NCBI GenBank assembly: GCA_002150815.3
Contig: NDFF03000067.1
Location: 1 to 64,000 of the forward strand
Direction of reading: 5' to 3'
Length of the DNA: 64,000 nt
DNA from: Grammothele lineata
Lineage: Eukaryota; Basidiomycota; Agaricomycetes; Polyporales; Polyporaceae
Position 1 is the first letter of the stretch. Every line of letters starts with the position of its first letter. Both the position numbers and the translations under genes were made by a program. The notes under the pieces were generated by a model that saw nothing but the letters and a program-made list of their open reading frames with translations, ran no database searches and had not been told where the DNA came from. Shown one piece after another: positions 21,800-33,564 of this stretch.

Positions 21800-24250
21800 G
21801 TCGTCATTCACGTCCATCCACTGAGGTCTACAGGGGTGGCACTCAAGGACGCTGCCAGTGCGCGGAGCCTGGATGGAGCTGAAGCGCTGGAGCTCTTCGG
21901 GCTTCATCAAGATCTTGTAGCCGAAGCCAACCTTGCGAGCAGCGCGACGGATGAACAAGATACGGTTGTAGTAGAGCGACTCGTGGATCGAGGGGGGGCG
22001 CGCGAGATCGTGCGAACCATGGGAACGCTAGTCTCCTTGGTCTGCGCGACGGCGGCGTCGTGACGCTCACGGAGGCACTTGATGATCGTGACCTTCATCG
22101 CGAGCTTAATGAGGTCGGGAGGGAAGAACCAGACGGTGTCCTGCGAATGACGATAAGCATATGCGCGAGCCAACGAACGGCGTCATAACGTACCCAAACC
22201 CAGACGATACCGATCCAGCCACCAGAGATCGCCTCGATGTTGATGAAGCCCCAGTTGTCGTACGCCACAATAATCGACGAAATGAACTGCGCAATGCAGA
22301 ACGCACCCATGAGAGCGAACGATGGATGCTCCATGAAGAAGCCGTGCGAACGTGTGACGAAAATGAGGGCCTGCAAGATGATGGCAACCTCGAGGTAGAC
22401 GATCGAGTGGAGCTGGCAGTCGTTGTGGTCGACTGCCGCGGAAGTCGCACCGCCGGAGAGCATGACCCCGAACTTGTCGTTGAACCAGGTCGCGCGGATG
22501 ATGACCGCGACGAGGGCGACGCTGCAGTCGCTTAGTTGACGTGCAGTGCTGATAACCGACGAGGAAGACTCAAGTTGAGAGCGTGAGGTAGAGACCGTAC
22601 TCAACGGCGTACGCGAAGATCTCGGCGAGATCCCAACTGTCTGGAGCATTCGAGGGTAAGACACGGTCGACCGAGAGCGCCATGATGGTACCGTCGTTGA
22701 GAAGGGCAATGATCAGGACCATGGACGGCGGGAAGTCGAACTTGAACGCGAAGGCGAGGATGGCGAAGCAGACAATGATACGTGACGGATCGTGACGGCG
22801 CAAGCGTAGAGCGCGTACTGCGGATGGCGTGGACGATCGTGGAAAGACCGGGCTCCGTGGGGACGATGTCGGCGGCGGAGCAAGCGGCGTCGGTAACACC
22901 CTCGACGGCGATACCGACGTGAGCGTGGGAGAGGGCAGGGACGTCGTTGGCACCGTCACCGGTCATAGCGCACAGGTGGCCGAGAGCCTAGGGATGCTTG
23001 ACAATCTCGTACTTGTGCTCGGGAAAGACACCCGCGAAACCGTCGGCGTTGAGAATCATCTTTTCGAGCGCGTTGAGGCATAACCAGGCTCGGGACCGTC
23101 CTTGAGAACCTTCGCGGGGTACTGTGATCGCCGAGGCCGAGACGACGGCCGGGCGTCGTCAATCATCTGCTTAGTGTCCTCGCAGGAGGCGGAGGTCGAA
23201 GATGGCAGGGAGACCGATGAGCTCGAAGCAGTTACTCTCACCCTCCTGATCGTCACTGTCAACCTCCTCGTACGCAACCGCGAGCACACGGAGACCGCGC
23301 TGGTTGAGCTCCTCAATGTCGGCCTCGAGGCGGTCCTCGAGCGCGGGAAGGGTCACCGATGGCGCCGACGACGCAAGAGTCGATGACGTCCTGGTTCTCC
23401 GTGTGAGACGCGTACGCGACAAGGGAAGGATGACGTCCTCAGCCGGGAAGGAGCCGTTGGTGCGGATGGTGTCGCGGTCGATCATGAGCCTGTGCGTCGT
23501 GAGCGTACCAGTCTTGTCAGAGCAGAGAATGATGACAGCGGCGATGGCGGCGATGCGAGTGACGGTGAGAAGGCAGTCGGCGGGGACGATGTCACCAATC
23601 TTGAACGAGATCATGTCGCCGGGAATGAACTGGGTCGACTCGATCCCGCGTCACTGGCCAGCGCGCTTGATCTTCGCCTTGGACGCAAGGGAGTCCATGA
23701 ACGTCTTAACGGCGTTACCCGCGTTGCGCTCCTCGTAGAAACCGACGACGGAGTTGATAAACAGAGGGTGACGATACCGACGAAATCCCGCCAATCCGGA
23801 GGGCGGTGCTCGCCGTTGGACAGAGCGATGGCGACAAGAGCGGCCGCCTCCATGACACAGGACACAAGCTCCACATAAAGGAGAGTAACTATCGAAAGTC
23901 GCATCAGGCCGGAGCCCGCGAAAGCGATAAAGGGCAGACGTACATAAACGAAGGGGTTCTGCTCCTCGCTCTCGAGCTTGTTGAGGCGGAAAAGTTCGTG
24001 ACGGCGATTGGCCTCCTCGCCGTTAAGGCCGTTCTCGTTCCACTGAAGCAGCTTGAAGATATTATTGACGATGATGGTCTTAAAGTCGACCTTCTCCTTG
24101 TCGTAGAGGTCCTCGGCTTTGACTCGTTGGATCTGGAAGCGGTTTTGGCAGGGTGGGTGAAGCATCCGGCAGCCGGAACTGATTTGGCGGACGCGAGAGC
24201 TCGAAAACAGCACGAGGCCCTGAGAGAAGGCACACAGAGGAGTTACATGG
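21800..24250 (-). pseudogene. Plasma-membrane H+-ATPase (P-type, PMA1-like), decayed copy
   Basis: Fragments of a fungal proton pump appear in order on the minus strand: N-terminal VKAEDLYDKEKVD and NKLESEEQNPF, VMEAAALVAIALSN, SFKIGDIVPADC, the phosphorylation site CSDKTGTLTT, LKDGPEPG, the hinge [12 protein letters not shown] with [26 protein letters not shown], and C-terminal EELQRFSSIQA. They lie in several frames. After PADC the sequence jumps to the DKTGT site, so the actuator TGES motif and membrane helices 3-4 are gone. The KMVTGDQ segment is also missing, and an in-frame TAG precedes MTGDG. A protein-like stretch where helix 1 should be (starting VYVRLPF) may be a retained intron, which would argue against a processed copy. 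The protein cannot pump protons. Confidence 0.85.
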
Positions 24251-24693
24251 AGGGATGAGGGCGAAATGCGAAGGCGTTGAAGAGACGTCGTTGCTCGAGG
24301 ATAGAGGCAGACGCAGGGGCTCGCGTGCGGCGGCCCCAACGCGCGAATCAGCCGAAACGGGAAGCACTCTGCAAAGCGCTCCACGTATCCGTCCGATCGA
24401 GCGTAATGCTGGAATCGCCCATCCATTCGGTCACCCCTTTACTTGCAGTTGTTCCGCAACTTGACCCAGCCTCAGTGTTCACTTATTCCAAACATTGAAA
24501 ACGTGTCAAGTTACTCTATCTGACGGAAGGGATGTCTCAAATCTGGTTTCGTTGCAGGTGCGCAATCGTCTTTCATTAGCAGAACATCCACCATTGTGAT
24601 GGACAGCCGCCTTTCAGGGCTACGCGTTGCGATATCCTCTAAGTAGGTGCGCCTCCCTTCCCCAAACCCCTACCTATCTCATCAACGGTCAAC

Positions 24694-26589
24694 ATGTCGC
24701 ATCTCGGTCGGCGTGGCACGCTCTATCTCGCCGAAAATGTTGTGCAGGTTGCACCTCCCTCCATTACCAGCTGGACGGTCAGTTCATTTTTCTGCTCTAT
24801 CACTGAATTACTCATACGAATCTAACGTTTATAACTAGGCTATCAGTCCTTCTAGAAGAAGATATTCCCTGTGTGCTCCAGAGGCAGCTGTCAGGTAAGA
24901 GAATTTGCTGTAGCGACCTGAGTATGACATGATACCGGAATAATTAGTACGCCGCCCGCACGAAATCCCCCTCAACCGCCGTATGGTCGGCGCGAACATC
25001 AATGTGCACTAGCCTTGGTCGACGACACGTGCCGGGAAACCGGTAGTGAAGATACGGGGTGCGGGACCGATTTTCGTGAGTGGTCTATCACTCAAGAAAC
25101 ATTTTGTGAATTCATTGCGAACGGCGAGTCAGGTGCGCTGGGTAATAGCGACGAACATCCTATATCACTGGACTTACCGGACCTGGCGACGTCGCATTCT
25201 CTCTACCTACGTTCGACTTCCCACACGACTGCTCTACTTGAGAGTGGTCCAGGCCAGCAAAATGACTTTGAAATAGCTCGGTCGCAGTCTCGTGGTAAGT
25301 CCCTGAACACGGTACATTCAGATTAGGTTTGACATGTCATTAGACAACCACAATGCGCCGTATGGGGGAAGCTCCCGCGTTTCCGTTGTCCACGAGACAC
25401 GGTTCGTTCGTGGACCTCCTGTGCCAGCATCGTTCCCCTCGGGTGCCCAGACTTCATTGTCTGCTTGTGCTGCTGGACCCCCTGGTACCAATGCCGCGAC
25501 GTTGTCGGGCCAGGATACTGAATCAATTCGCGATCACACCTCGATAAGCCTGCCTTTCGTCCACTTCAACACCAATAAGCGACGTGCCGGTGCTACGACG
25601 CACACAATTCGCCATGGCGCACGTTCCAGTCAAGCTACGCTAGCGACTCCAAGCACGTCTTCAAACATGCGTCCGCCGGGAGTCGACGAGCGTCGCCCCG
25701 AGGGTGAAGATTCGGCTCCTGGGACCTCCGATGCACAGAGTGGCATCACAGGATTTGAAGTGGATGAGCGCCTTGGATTTGGAAACGAGGTATGAACGTT
25801 GTCTGCGGCTTGGAAGTGTCGGACTGATCACTTCGGATTGTGCCCCAATCGCGACCTCGTCAGATCCCTCGTGCGTCTATCACAGCTCGTCTGCGAACGC
25901 CTCAACGCTCCATGTCACCTTTATCGCCACTTCCTTCGGAGGTCGAAAGAAGTCCTTCGCCGCCCGCTGTCAGAGGACCAGTCCCACTGATGCAACCCGG
26001 TGAGGCGGGCGTGGCTCAAGATGAGGGTGTGGACGAGGAAAATGACCGGCCACAAGCACGCCGCGGCCAAGCAGGTACACCAACGGTAGTGGCTGCCGAC
26101 TACTTCAACACTCGGGACGACTTGGAGAACGTAGTGGACTGGGAGCAGCTGAGACAGACGAAAGCCATTCGAGGCCTGCCACGGTTTACCGTCTGGTACA
26201 TGACTGCTGGGCCATTTCTGCTGGTCGAACCGCCGGCGGGACTGTCGGGTAATCGGGACGACCTCTATATCCACTATGACCGTCGGTCCGGGCGGTCATG
26301 CATGTGGCTTCTTAACGCAACCGACAAGTGGGTCATCGTCCGAGAAGGGGATGTCCAACCTTCCGACAAAGACCGGTTCCTCAGCATATCGAAGGACGGG
26401 ACACCCGGCTGGGTCACCGAAAAGTCGTGGTCCGCATACCGTAGTCGCAACAAGAGGTCGCGTCGCCTCGACCTGAAGGTAGGAGAAACGGTCATGCGAG
26501 TAGTTAGTTGGCTGACGAAACGCGCAGCATCGATAATTCGATACTTGGACGGGAGACATTGGGACAGGAGCTACAGGAGGGTAACCTAG
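24694..26589 (+). CDS. Unknown protein, 552 aa, five exons (paralog of 32,423-33,564)
   Basis: Exons 24694-24777, 24839-24894, 24948-25294, 25344-25789 and 25864-26589 join in phase to 553 codons including stop; introns are 49-74 nt. The first 310 residues are Ser/Thr/Pro-rich, low-complexity and probably disordered. The C-terminal part (from about DYFNTRDDLENVVDW) is a folded-looking domain with FTVWYMTAGPFLL, RSCMWLLNATDKWV, RFLSIS and GTPGWVTEKSWSAYRS. The same order of blocks occurs in the gene at 32,423-33,564. The last 50 residues are basic. No known family recognised. Repeat copy 3 starts about 200 bp downstream of the stop. Confidence 0.65.
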
Positions 26590-26794
26590 TACGCCAAGGG
26601 GTCTGAGCGAGATTCGGCATGCTATTACATCCTTGGGATGCCTGTGGGCTCGAATGTTTGTACGACAGCTGAAGTATATATGTATGTGTGTGTTGTGTTC
26701 CTCGCTGTGTCTCTGACGGCACGGGCGGACTTGGTTATTCGGCGGGCAACCGTCAAGGCCACTGGCCCATCGGGCAGGCGGCGGCGGGCGGGCG

Positions 26795-27740
26795 AGAAGC
26801 GCCGGAGCGCGATGCCGACGGAGCGCTGGCGGTGAGCGGAAGTCGACGATTCGGATGTGACCGACGTCCACCGCGATGTCCCTCCCGCTCTCCCGCTCTC
26901 CCGCTCTCCCGCTCTCCCACCCTCCCGCCTTCTTTGCCTTCGTCGTACCTGGCTGCTCGGTTGTGGAATAAGGTCGGGTCACCGACCGGGTCCATACAAC
27001 GCGCTGGTCCGCCGTAGGCTCGGAGGGCATCCTTCGCTCGCCCGCCGCCGACTCTCTGCTAGTTTCCGTCTTTTCCCTCCACACTCGCCTTGTGCTTGCT
27101 TCCTGCACGTCTAGTCGTGCACCTCGCTCGTACGCGCCCGCCCGTCGGCACGGGTCCTCAAGCAGGAGCTCTGGAGAGAGACGTGCACTTTACACTCGTA
27201 GACTCCGGTACGTTTATGTTTGCTTGCCGGGCGGGCCACCGTGCGCTGACGGTGCGCTGTGTCGGTGCTACGCATGCTCTGTCGGTCATTTAGACTGGTC
27301 GTCGCGTTTCTCGCAAGTCATCGTCGTGGACGTCTGGCCCCCACCCCACCCCAGTCTCCCTTTCGGTATTGGGTGTCGTTGAACGCGCCCTCCCTTCCCC
27401 ACCCCCGCCGGCCGCTCTATGGCCACGACTGCAACTGGACGCCACGAAGATCTTAGCTAGCTCGGGCATGCCACGCCGCTCGTCGCGCCTTTTCGCCATA
27501 CAACATCTTATGGCTTTCGCGTACGCTCCCGCGCGCGGTATGGTCCGACCTCACGAGTGCGGCCCTCTTCGGTATCACGTCGCATGTCGTCCCGGGGGTA
27601 TAGGACGGATGACACTTGGTCTGCACCGTGGATCCGTTCAGGAATGCTGGGGTTTCGTGGCCACTAGGTGCGTGTTCAAATCACCTTAATCTTGGATGCG
27701 GCGGGACTGAGGGCAATGGGGATTCGACAGACGTTTGCGT
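26795..27740 (+). repeat. Dispersed repeat copy 3
   Basis: Core almost identical to copy 4, with a longer CTCCCG run near 26,882-26,925. It lacks the AT-rich 5' end. The core ends at ATGGCCACGACTGC (27,418), where the short frame MATTATGRHEDLS stops at once. The 3' part continues with CATGCCACGCCGCTCGTCG (matched at about 41,578) and the GGGGGTATAGGACGGATGA tail shared with copy 2. Confidence 0.85.
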
Positions 27741-28800
27741 TATCTGGACGGAGTCCTTCAAGCCGCTTTCGCCAAAGGGCGCGTCTGAAAGTAGTCGCTG
27801 TGGCCGGTCTGCCTCCGGGAACACGACTTTCGAGCGTTCTTTGTGCGCCGTCCTAGTGCATTGGTCGAAGGCCGCCTCGGCGAGGAAGGTTCCGTCACCT
27901 CTTCGTCCTACGCACAGTCCACGAATTCTAGTGCCCACTGCCAGTACATGCCATCCGTGCACGCACACGGCCAGCTTTGACAGCCCTTTGAACAATCCCC
28001 CATCGGGCGATGAGTTGAATGCCGTTGGCGGCGACCGGGCTGCCGTCCTCTTTGACCCTCGTTCAATCCCGCATCGGGGTGATGGCGACGCGCGGTGATC
28101 AGGGTGTTATCTGTATTGAATTTTTCAGCTCACCCATACCGCACTTGGTCCGGCTGGATGGCCACAGCACCGCAATCATTCTCCTTTCATTCGGCTGGAG
28201 CAGTTATACAAGTAACCCGACATCTCCCTACCTTTCCTCCGCTCCAGGATACTAGCTGTAATACCAACATTTCCCGTCGTCCGCTCATTTGCACGGAATG
28301 CCGTTCACGCTTACCTGTCGTCGTCACGCTACAACGCGTACACGCGGCGCGCGCGCTCCTCCCCCAAGTTGCTACAGTGACAACTATCATAGCAGCAGTA
28401 GCGGCACACCTCCGTCCAAGCACCGCGTCGTAACCGCCGTCCTGTCCTTACCCGAGGCACGTCACTCTAGCGGTCCTCCCGGGGTCAGTTCTCCGGGACA
28501 GTTCTCCGGGAGAGTCCCCTTCGAAGAAGAAATGGGATAAGTCGAGCATCGTCAAGACCGCATATGCATCCCATGGCCCCGGGACTATCAAACAAGAGGC
28601 TGAAAGGCCGCAACCCAGGAAACGTCGCGGTAGAGACAATGCTCGTCCAGCATTTGGCGTGGTGAAGCACTCAAGAAGGTGTAAGAAGGCCTGGTCAACG
28701 AGCTCCTCTATCGGCTGGATCTACACCGTATGGTGTCGCCCTACTTTACATGGGCGGCGCCGGCGGTCGTGACTTAGGGTCACGACCTACTCGGCCACGG
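27741..28800 (+). pseudogene. Coding-looking region, exons unresolved
   Basis: Several protein-like stretches follow repeat copy 3: RSLCAVLVHWSKAAS, a Cys pair in RRPLICTECRSRLPVVV followed by a hydrophobic helix, and, in another frame, SPSKKKWDKSSIVKTAYA with a basic RKRRGRDNARP segment near 28,510-28,640. Short introns (for example 34 nt at 28,099-28,132) can join some of them, but alternative frames compete. A gene or its remnant; product unknown. Confidence 0.3.
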
Positions 28801-30764
28801 TCTGCAGGGGTGCTTATGACGACAAGCGGACGTGCGGCCCATCTCATTCTGGCATGCTTCGTTTCTTCGAGTACGTCTCACATTGTATGCTACCCCTTCA
28901 GCACAATTAACTATAAGGCGGAGTCGCAGCGATCTCACAACGTTCAGACAACGTCACTGAAAAGCTCCGGAGTTTGTGCTTATTGCGCCCTCGTACCTTC
29001 CAGCACGCAGCCCTGTTACTTCCAAACGACCACTACAATCACCTCGTAGCCCTCGAAGTCCTTAAGATAGAGAACTTTCTCGACCAGCTACGGTGTACGT
29101 CCTCTGTAGTATAAACGCGAAACCGGTAATGATAGACGTACATGTCCAGTCTTCGTCCACGATCGTCGACCTAAACTTGGATTGTTGACGCAATCGGAAC
29201 GGTATTCCACGTGTTCGCTACATGCATGAAATCTCAATGGCGTAAGATGACGTACAAGCGGATCGACGACACCTAGGATGCCGCTGAGCAACTTCACTTT
29301 TTCCTCAAGTGATGCCGCCCGAGAGTTCTTGTCTCCCATACGTCCCGAGGGCGTACGAGTCGCTGACAAAGAAGGGGACGTACGATTCTTCCTTACCGCC
29401 CCCCACCCCCAGCTCACATTCTCTCATGGATGCCGTCGGGGGACGGCGCCTCTGGTTCTTCTGCCGCTCCTTCGCAGACAAGCCGAGCGCACAGAGACGC
29501 CAGCCGTCACCAACAGTGGCTGTTCCAGTACTGTCGAGTCTCAGGGCAGTACTCATGGCGACGAGACAGAGGACGGCCAGACCCGAATTTCTTGCCTAAG
29601 GAACCCCTACGACACCGCACCATATCCGCCGTCTCCGGCCTTAGCGTTGCGTGTCGTCAACAAACTCCGTCGTGGCGCTTGAATCCGACGCCGGTCATCC
29701 CTAACCTGTGCTGGGTGGTGCGAGCTCGAACAAAGAGGCGCCAAAAATCAGGACCTAGCCTACCACATCCCACACGTACAAACACGTTCGGAGGAAGATG
29801 CCGCGTAGGAGAATGTATCACGGAAGCGGCGCGCCTCCGCCGCTTTTCCGGCGAACGCCTTGAGCTCTGAAAGGTCAGGTTCTTAGTAACTTAGATTTCG
29901 GCTCACACCCTCGACATGTACAGCAGTCGTACGCGAACGCACTCAAGCGAAGGACGCCGAAGGACCTGTCTGAGTCTGTCTTCTACTGAGTACTGCTATC
30001 ATCCTGTGGGCGCGTGGCCCTCCTCGGATCGCTCGTCGTGGCATCATTGTGTGGTTCGGCAGTGCCACATACCATGATGGAGCGTACACAGTCCAGAGCC
30101 GTAAATGTTAGTGTTCTAGCAAGGATGAATACTACGTGTAAATAACACCACCAATGTACTTCACGATTGTTACAATAGTCTTCGGTCTAAACAGTCGTCA
30201 GGGAGCGGAAACGTATCTCTGGAGACGGCGGTGTGTAAGGTCAGCAACATGCCATAAGAGTGGAGGTGGGAACGTTTGGGAAGTGAGCAGTTTGTAGCGA
30301 CCACACGTGACGTGGTAAGGACTCAACAGGAGGGGCGAATGAGTACCTGCGGTCTGAGCCACGCCAGGATGGCCCGACAAGAGACACCATCGCTACGCTT
30401 CGGCGAGTCGAGTCGAGTTTGAAGGAGATCTAGCATTTAACTCCTTGCCTTAGATCGAGCCACTGGTTTGAAACGGCGACGAAAATGTTTAGGAGGTGTA
30501 AGCACCAACTTGGCAGGCCGTTCAAGTCATGGCTCGGGGCCCCGAGCTGGGGTAAGGCGCTGAGCGCTCGTACCAAGCAAAGACAAACGAATTCCCCCAT
30601 AAGACTAAAGTATGCAGTATCATACAGCGGCTTGGAATCGCGTGAAATGGTGCGAGTAGGACCAGAACGGAAGCTGCACAGGTGGTTGAATTACACAAGT
30701 TTATCCTGCCAGTGAGGGTCTCAAAGGGGGATAAGATCAATATTATTCATAAGCAGGTGATTGA
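28801..30764. other. Mostly featureless spacer
   Basis: Overlapping open frames at 29,278-29,870 on both strands are not distinguishable from chance. The stretch 29,880-30,760 shows no coding signal; short GAGTC repeats occur near 30,405. Confidence 0.35.
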
Positions 30765-31570
30765 AGACTGATTCGAACCGCGCAAGGTTTTCAACTGAAA
30801 AGTTGAAACCCCGCAAGACTTTCTGTAATCGAATGATTGAAGGGATGCAAGAATATCAACTCAATCAACTTAATTGAACGCGGGCGGCCGGTTCGTCAAG
30901 CATTAAGCGCGGCAGAGGCGCCGGGGCGCGATGCCGACGGAGCGCGGACGCAACGCGGGCGGTGAGCGGAAGTCGACGATGTGACCGACGTCCACCGCGA
31001 TGTCCCTCCCGCTCTCCCGCTCTCCCGCCCTCCCGCCTTCTTTGCCTTCGTCGTACCTGGCTGCTCGGTTGTGGAATAAGGTCGGGTCACCGACCGGGTC
31101 CATACAACGCGCTGGTCCGCCGTAGGCTCGGAGGGCATCCTTCGCTCGCCCGCCGCCGACTCTGCTAGTTTCCGTCTTTTCCCTCCACACTCGCCTTGTG
31201 CTTGCTTCCTGCACGTCTAGTCGTGCACCTCGCTCGTACGCGCCCGCCCGTCGGCACGGGTCCTCAAGCAGGAGCTCTGGAGAGAGACGTGCACTTTACA
31301 CTCGTAGACTCTTGTACGTTTATGTTTGCTCGCCGGGCGGGCCACCGTGCGCTGACGGTACGTTGTGTCGGTGTTACGCATGCTTTGTCGGTCATCTAGA
31401 CTGGTCGTCGCGTTTCTCGCAAGTCATCGTCGTGGACGTCTGGCCACCACCCCACCCCAGTCCCCCTTTCGGTATTGGGTGTCGTTGAACGCGCCCTCCC
31501 CTCCCCTCCCCCATTGGCCGCTCTGTGGGTACAGACGCAATTCGAAGCCGCAAGGATCTCTGTTTCATCC
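30765..31570 (+). repeat. Dispersed repeat copy 4
   Basis: Contains the AT-rich 5' end with the palindrome CAACTGAAAAGTTG and the full core. From 30,790 to about 31,195 it differs from copy 2 at only a handful of positions, pointing to recent duplication or gene conversion. The downstream end reads GTGGGTACAGACGC instead of ATGGCCAC, so the conserved ATG is lost in this copy. Confidence 0.87.
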
Positions 31571-31599
31571 GTTGCAGGCCACCACTCGGCACGCTGTGT

Positions 31600-32422
31600 T
31601 GGGCGCCCTCCTATATGTTCCATTATTCGCGCTTCTTCCTTTTCGCAACCACGACAACCTTTGCTTAGACAAGGACAGAGACGAGGGCTTCGCGGCTGCC
31701 AGGTGCGTTTCCTCGTCTCCCAGTGTTTTGTCTAGTCTTGCTAAGGTCCGGGTGCGCCGCAAGTCCGCGTGCGACGTTCTAGTGGCTCGCTGCAAGTATG
31801 CGATGGGCACTGCCGGATACTCGGTCTACGTTTGTGGTGCCGGCGCGCGGCTCGACCTCGCGTCTGGTGTTGAAGTAGCTGAAATGCTGCTGGCTTCTGT
31901 GAGGCTTCAGCTATCGTTGACATGTGCACGACGAATCCTCCATGTTCTTGGATCAAATCCCGTTATAGTTTGGCCGCCGGAGGCGCCCTGAAGTAGACAC
32001 GTACGGCTTTTTGCCTCTTGTCCGTTGTTTTCGATACCATGTCTTTCACCGGACTCCGTAGGACATGTCGCGCTGTCGGTGCGTTCCGTAGATGTGCTTC
32101 TTCAAGTGGTCTCTATCTCCGTGGTTGTTCCCCGCCGTGGCGTTGATAAGTGCCGTTGTATCCATAGTCCTTTACGCTACGTGGGGATGGCCTGTATAGT
32201 CTAACCCTGTATATTCCTTACCGCCCTTCGGCTTACACACAAGCACTACTTATAACCTCGCGATGGTGTCGATGGAATATCCGGCCATGTCACACCGCAG
32301 CCATTTGCTTTCTCTAACCTGTAGGGGCCGAGCACTAGCGCTTGCCGGTTATGTTGGCGCGACGCTAGGTCATTGTTTCTATTGAGTGGCGTTATAGCCC
32401 CGTCCCTTTTCACCATTCCACG
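31600..32422 (+). other. Possible upstream exons of the following gene
   Basis: One plus-strand frame (to 31,991) contains RVRRKSACDVLVARC and EVAEMLLASVRLQLSL and could be coding. No phase-consistent link to the gene at 32,423 was found. Confidence 0.2.
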
Positions 32423-33564
32423 ATGTCTTACGCTGCACCCCTCTACTTGTATGAAGACGTTCAGCGCGACGCTTTACCTTACTCAAACGTCGACAACCTC
32501 GAAGGGCTTGCCGTCATCGGACTCCCCCTGGTACTCATCGGAGTGGCGTTAGTGCGCCTCGCATGGACTCGAAAGGCTGAACAAATCGATGTTCCCAAGG
32601 CTATTCCTAAGAAGAGACGTGTTCGGGCATCGCCCATAGGCAAGGTGGTGCCCAAAGATTACTCTTTCTCTTCCTCTGCCGCCGTACGAGCCCTCGAAAC
32701 TGCCCACTTGTCATATATTGCACCGACGCCACCCAGATCAACGGCGGGTGTTCAACCCTTTGCTCTACGAGTGTGGGGGAATCCGAAACCATCTGCGATG
32801 TCTCGGTGGGGATGTATGCTCACAACTCCTTGGCTGTACACTGATATTTGCTTGACAGTGGCACCCAGTCTGTACAGCAGCCAGTCACGCAAGTTGGCGC
32901 ACAGCATGTCGATGGGCTCATTCCTACTCAAGAAAGATCGCCATCAGTTATTCCACATTCAATCCTGGAACGACAGAATGACCAAGGATACCCACCGCCC
33001 AAGCATGAAGCGGGAGGGTCGACGGCGAGATCACATTCTCCAGAATGTGATGACGCTCTGAACATCTCTCCTGTAAGTGCATCAACGTCGATTCTCGAGC
33101 ACCAAACATCGTTTGACCCTACTACCCAGACTTCGCCATTCTATCGACGTATAATATGGTTTAAAGGCAGCAAGCGCAGGGACACCTATTCTGAAGCGAC
33201 ATGCTGGTTCGAATTCACATCTGAAGCCCCGCTGCTCCAACCACCTGCATTCCCAACGAGCATCGAGTTAGCTGCTCGGGACATTTTTCTGAATCGCGCT
33301 CATCACTGTCTCAGGCTCTGGGTTTGGATGGCCGGCGATGTCGATGGCATTTTCCGGTGGCAATCTGTGGACGCCGGGTTCGTTCGAACAGACCGCAGGA
33401 GATTAATCATTAGGGAGACGGAAAGGGTGCCATCGTGGGTTAGTGCCTCAACGTTTGAGGCTAAATACAAGAGCAAAGGCACGTCCTGGCCCGAGGTTAA
33501 TGCGATATCAGATCCACTGATCCCCTTCGATGATCTCACAGTGCACGACATGCAGAAGAATTGA
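32423..33564 (+). CDS. Single-pass membrane protein of unknown function, 362 aa, two exons
   Basis: Exons 32423-32805 and 32859-33564 join in phase across a 53-nt intron. Near the N-terminus a hydrophobic stretch (LAVIGLPLVLIGVALVRLAW, about residues 29-48) is followed by a basic cluster (IPKKRRVR), typical of a membrane anchor with a cytoplasmic basic side. The middle is polar and probably disordered. The C-terminal domain contains CWFEFTSEAPLLQPP, LRLWVWMAG, RRRLIIRE and VPSWVSASTFEAKYKSKG, matching block by block the C-terminus of the gene at 24,694-26,589. It lies downstream of repeat copy 4. Start is the first Met of the frame; upstream exons are possible. No family name known to me. Confidence 0.65.
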
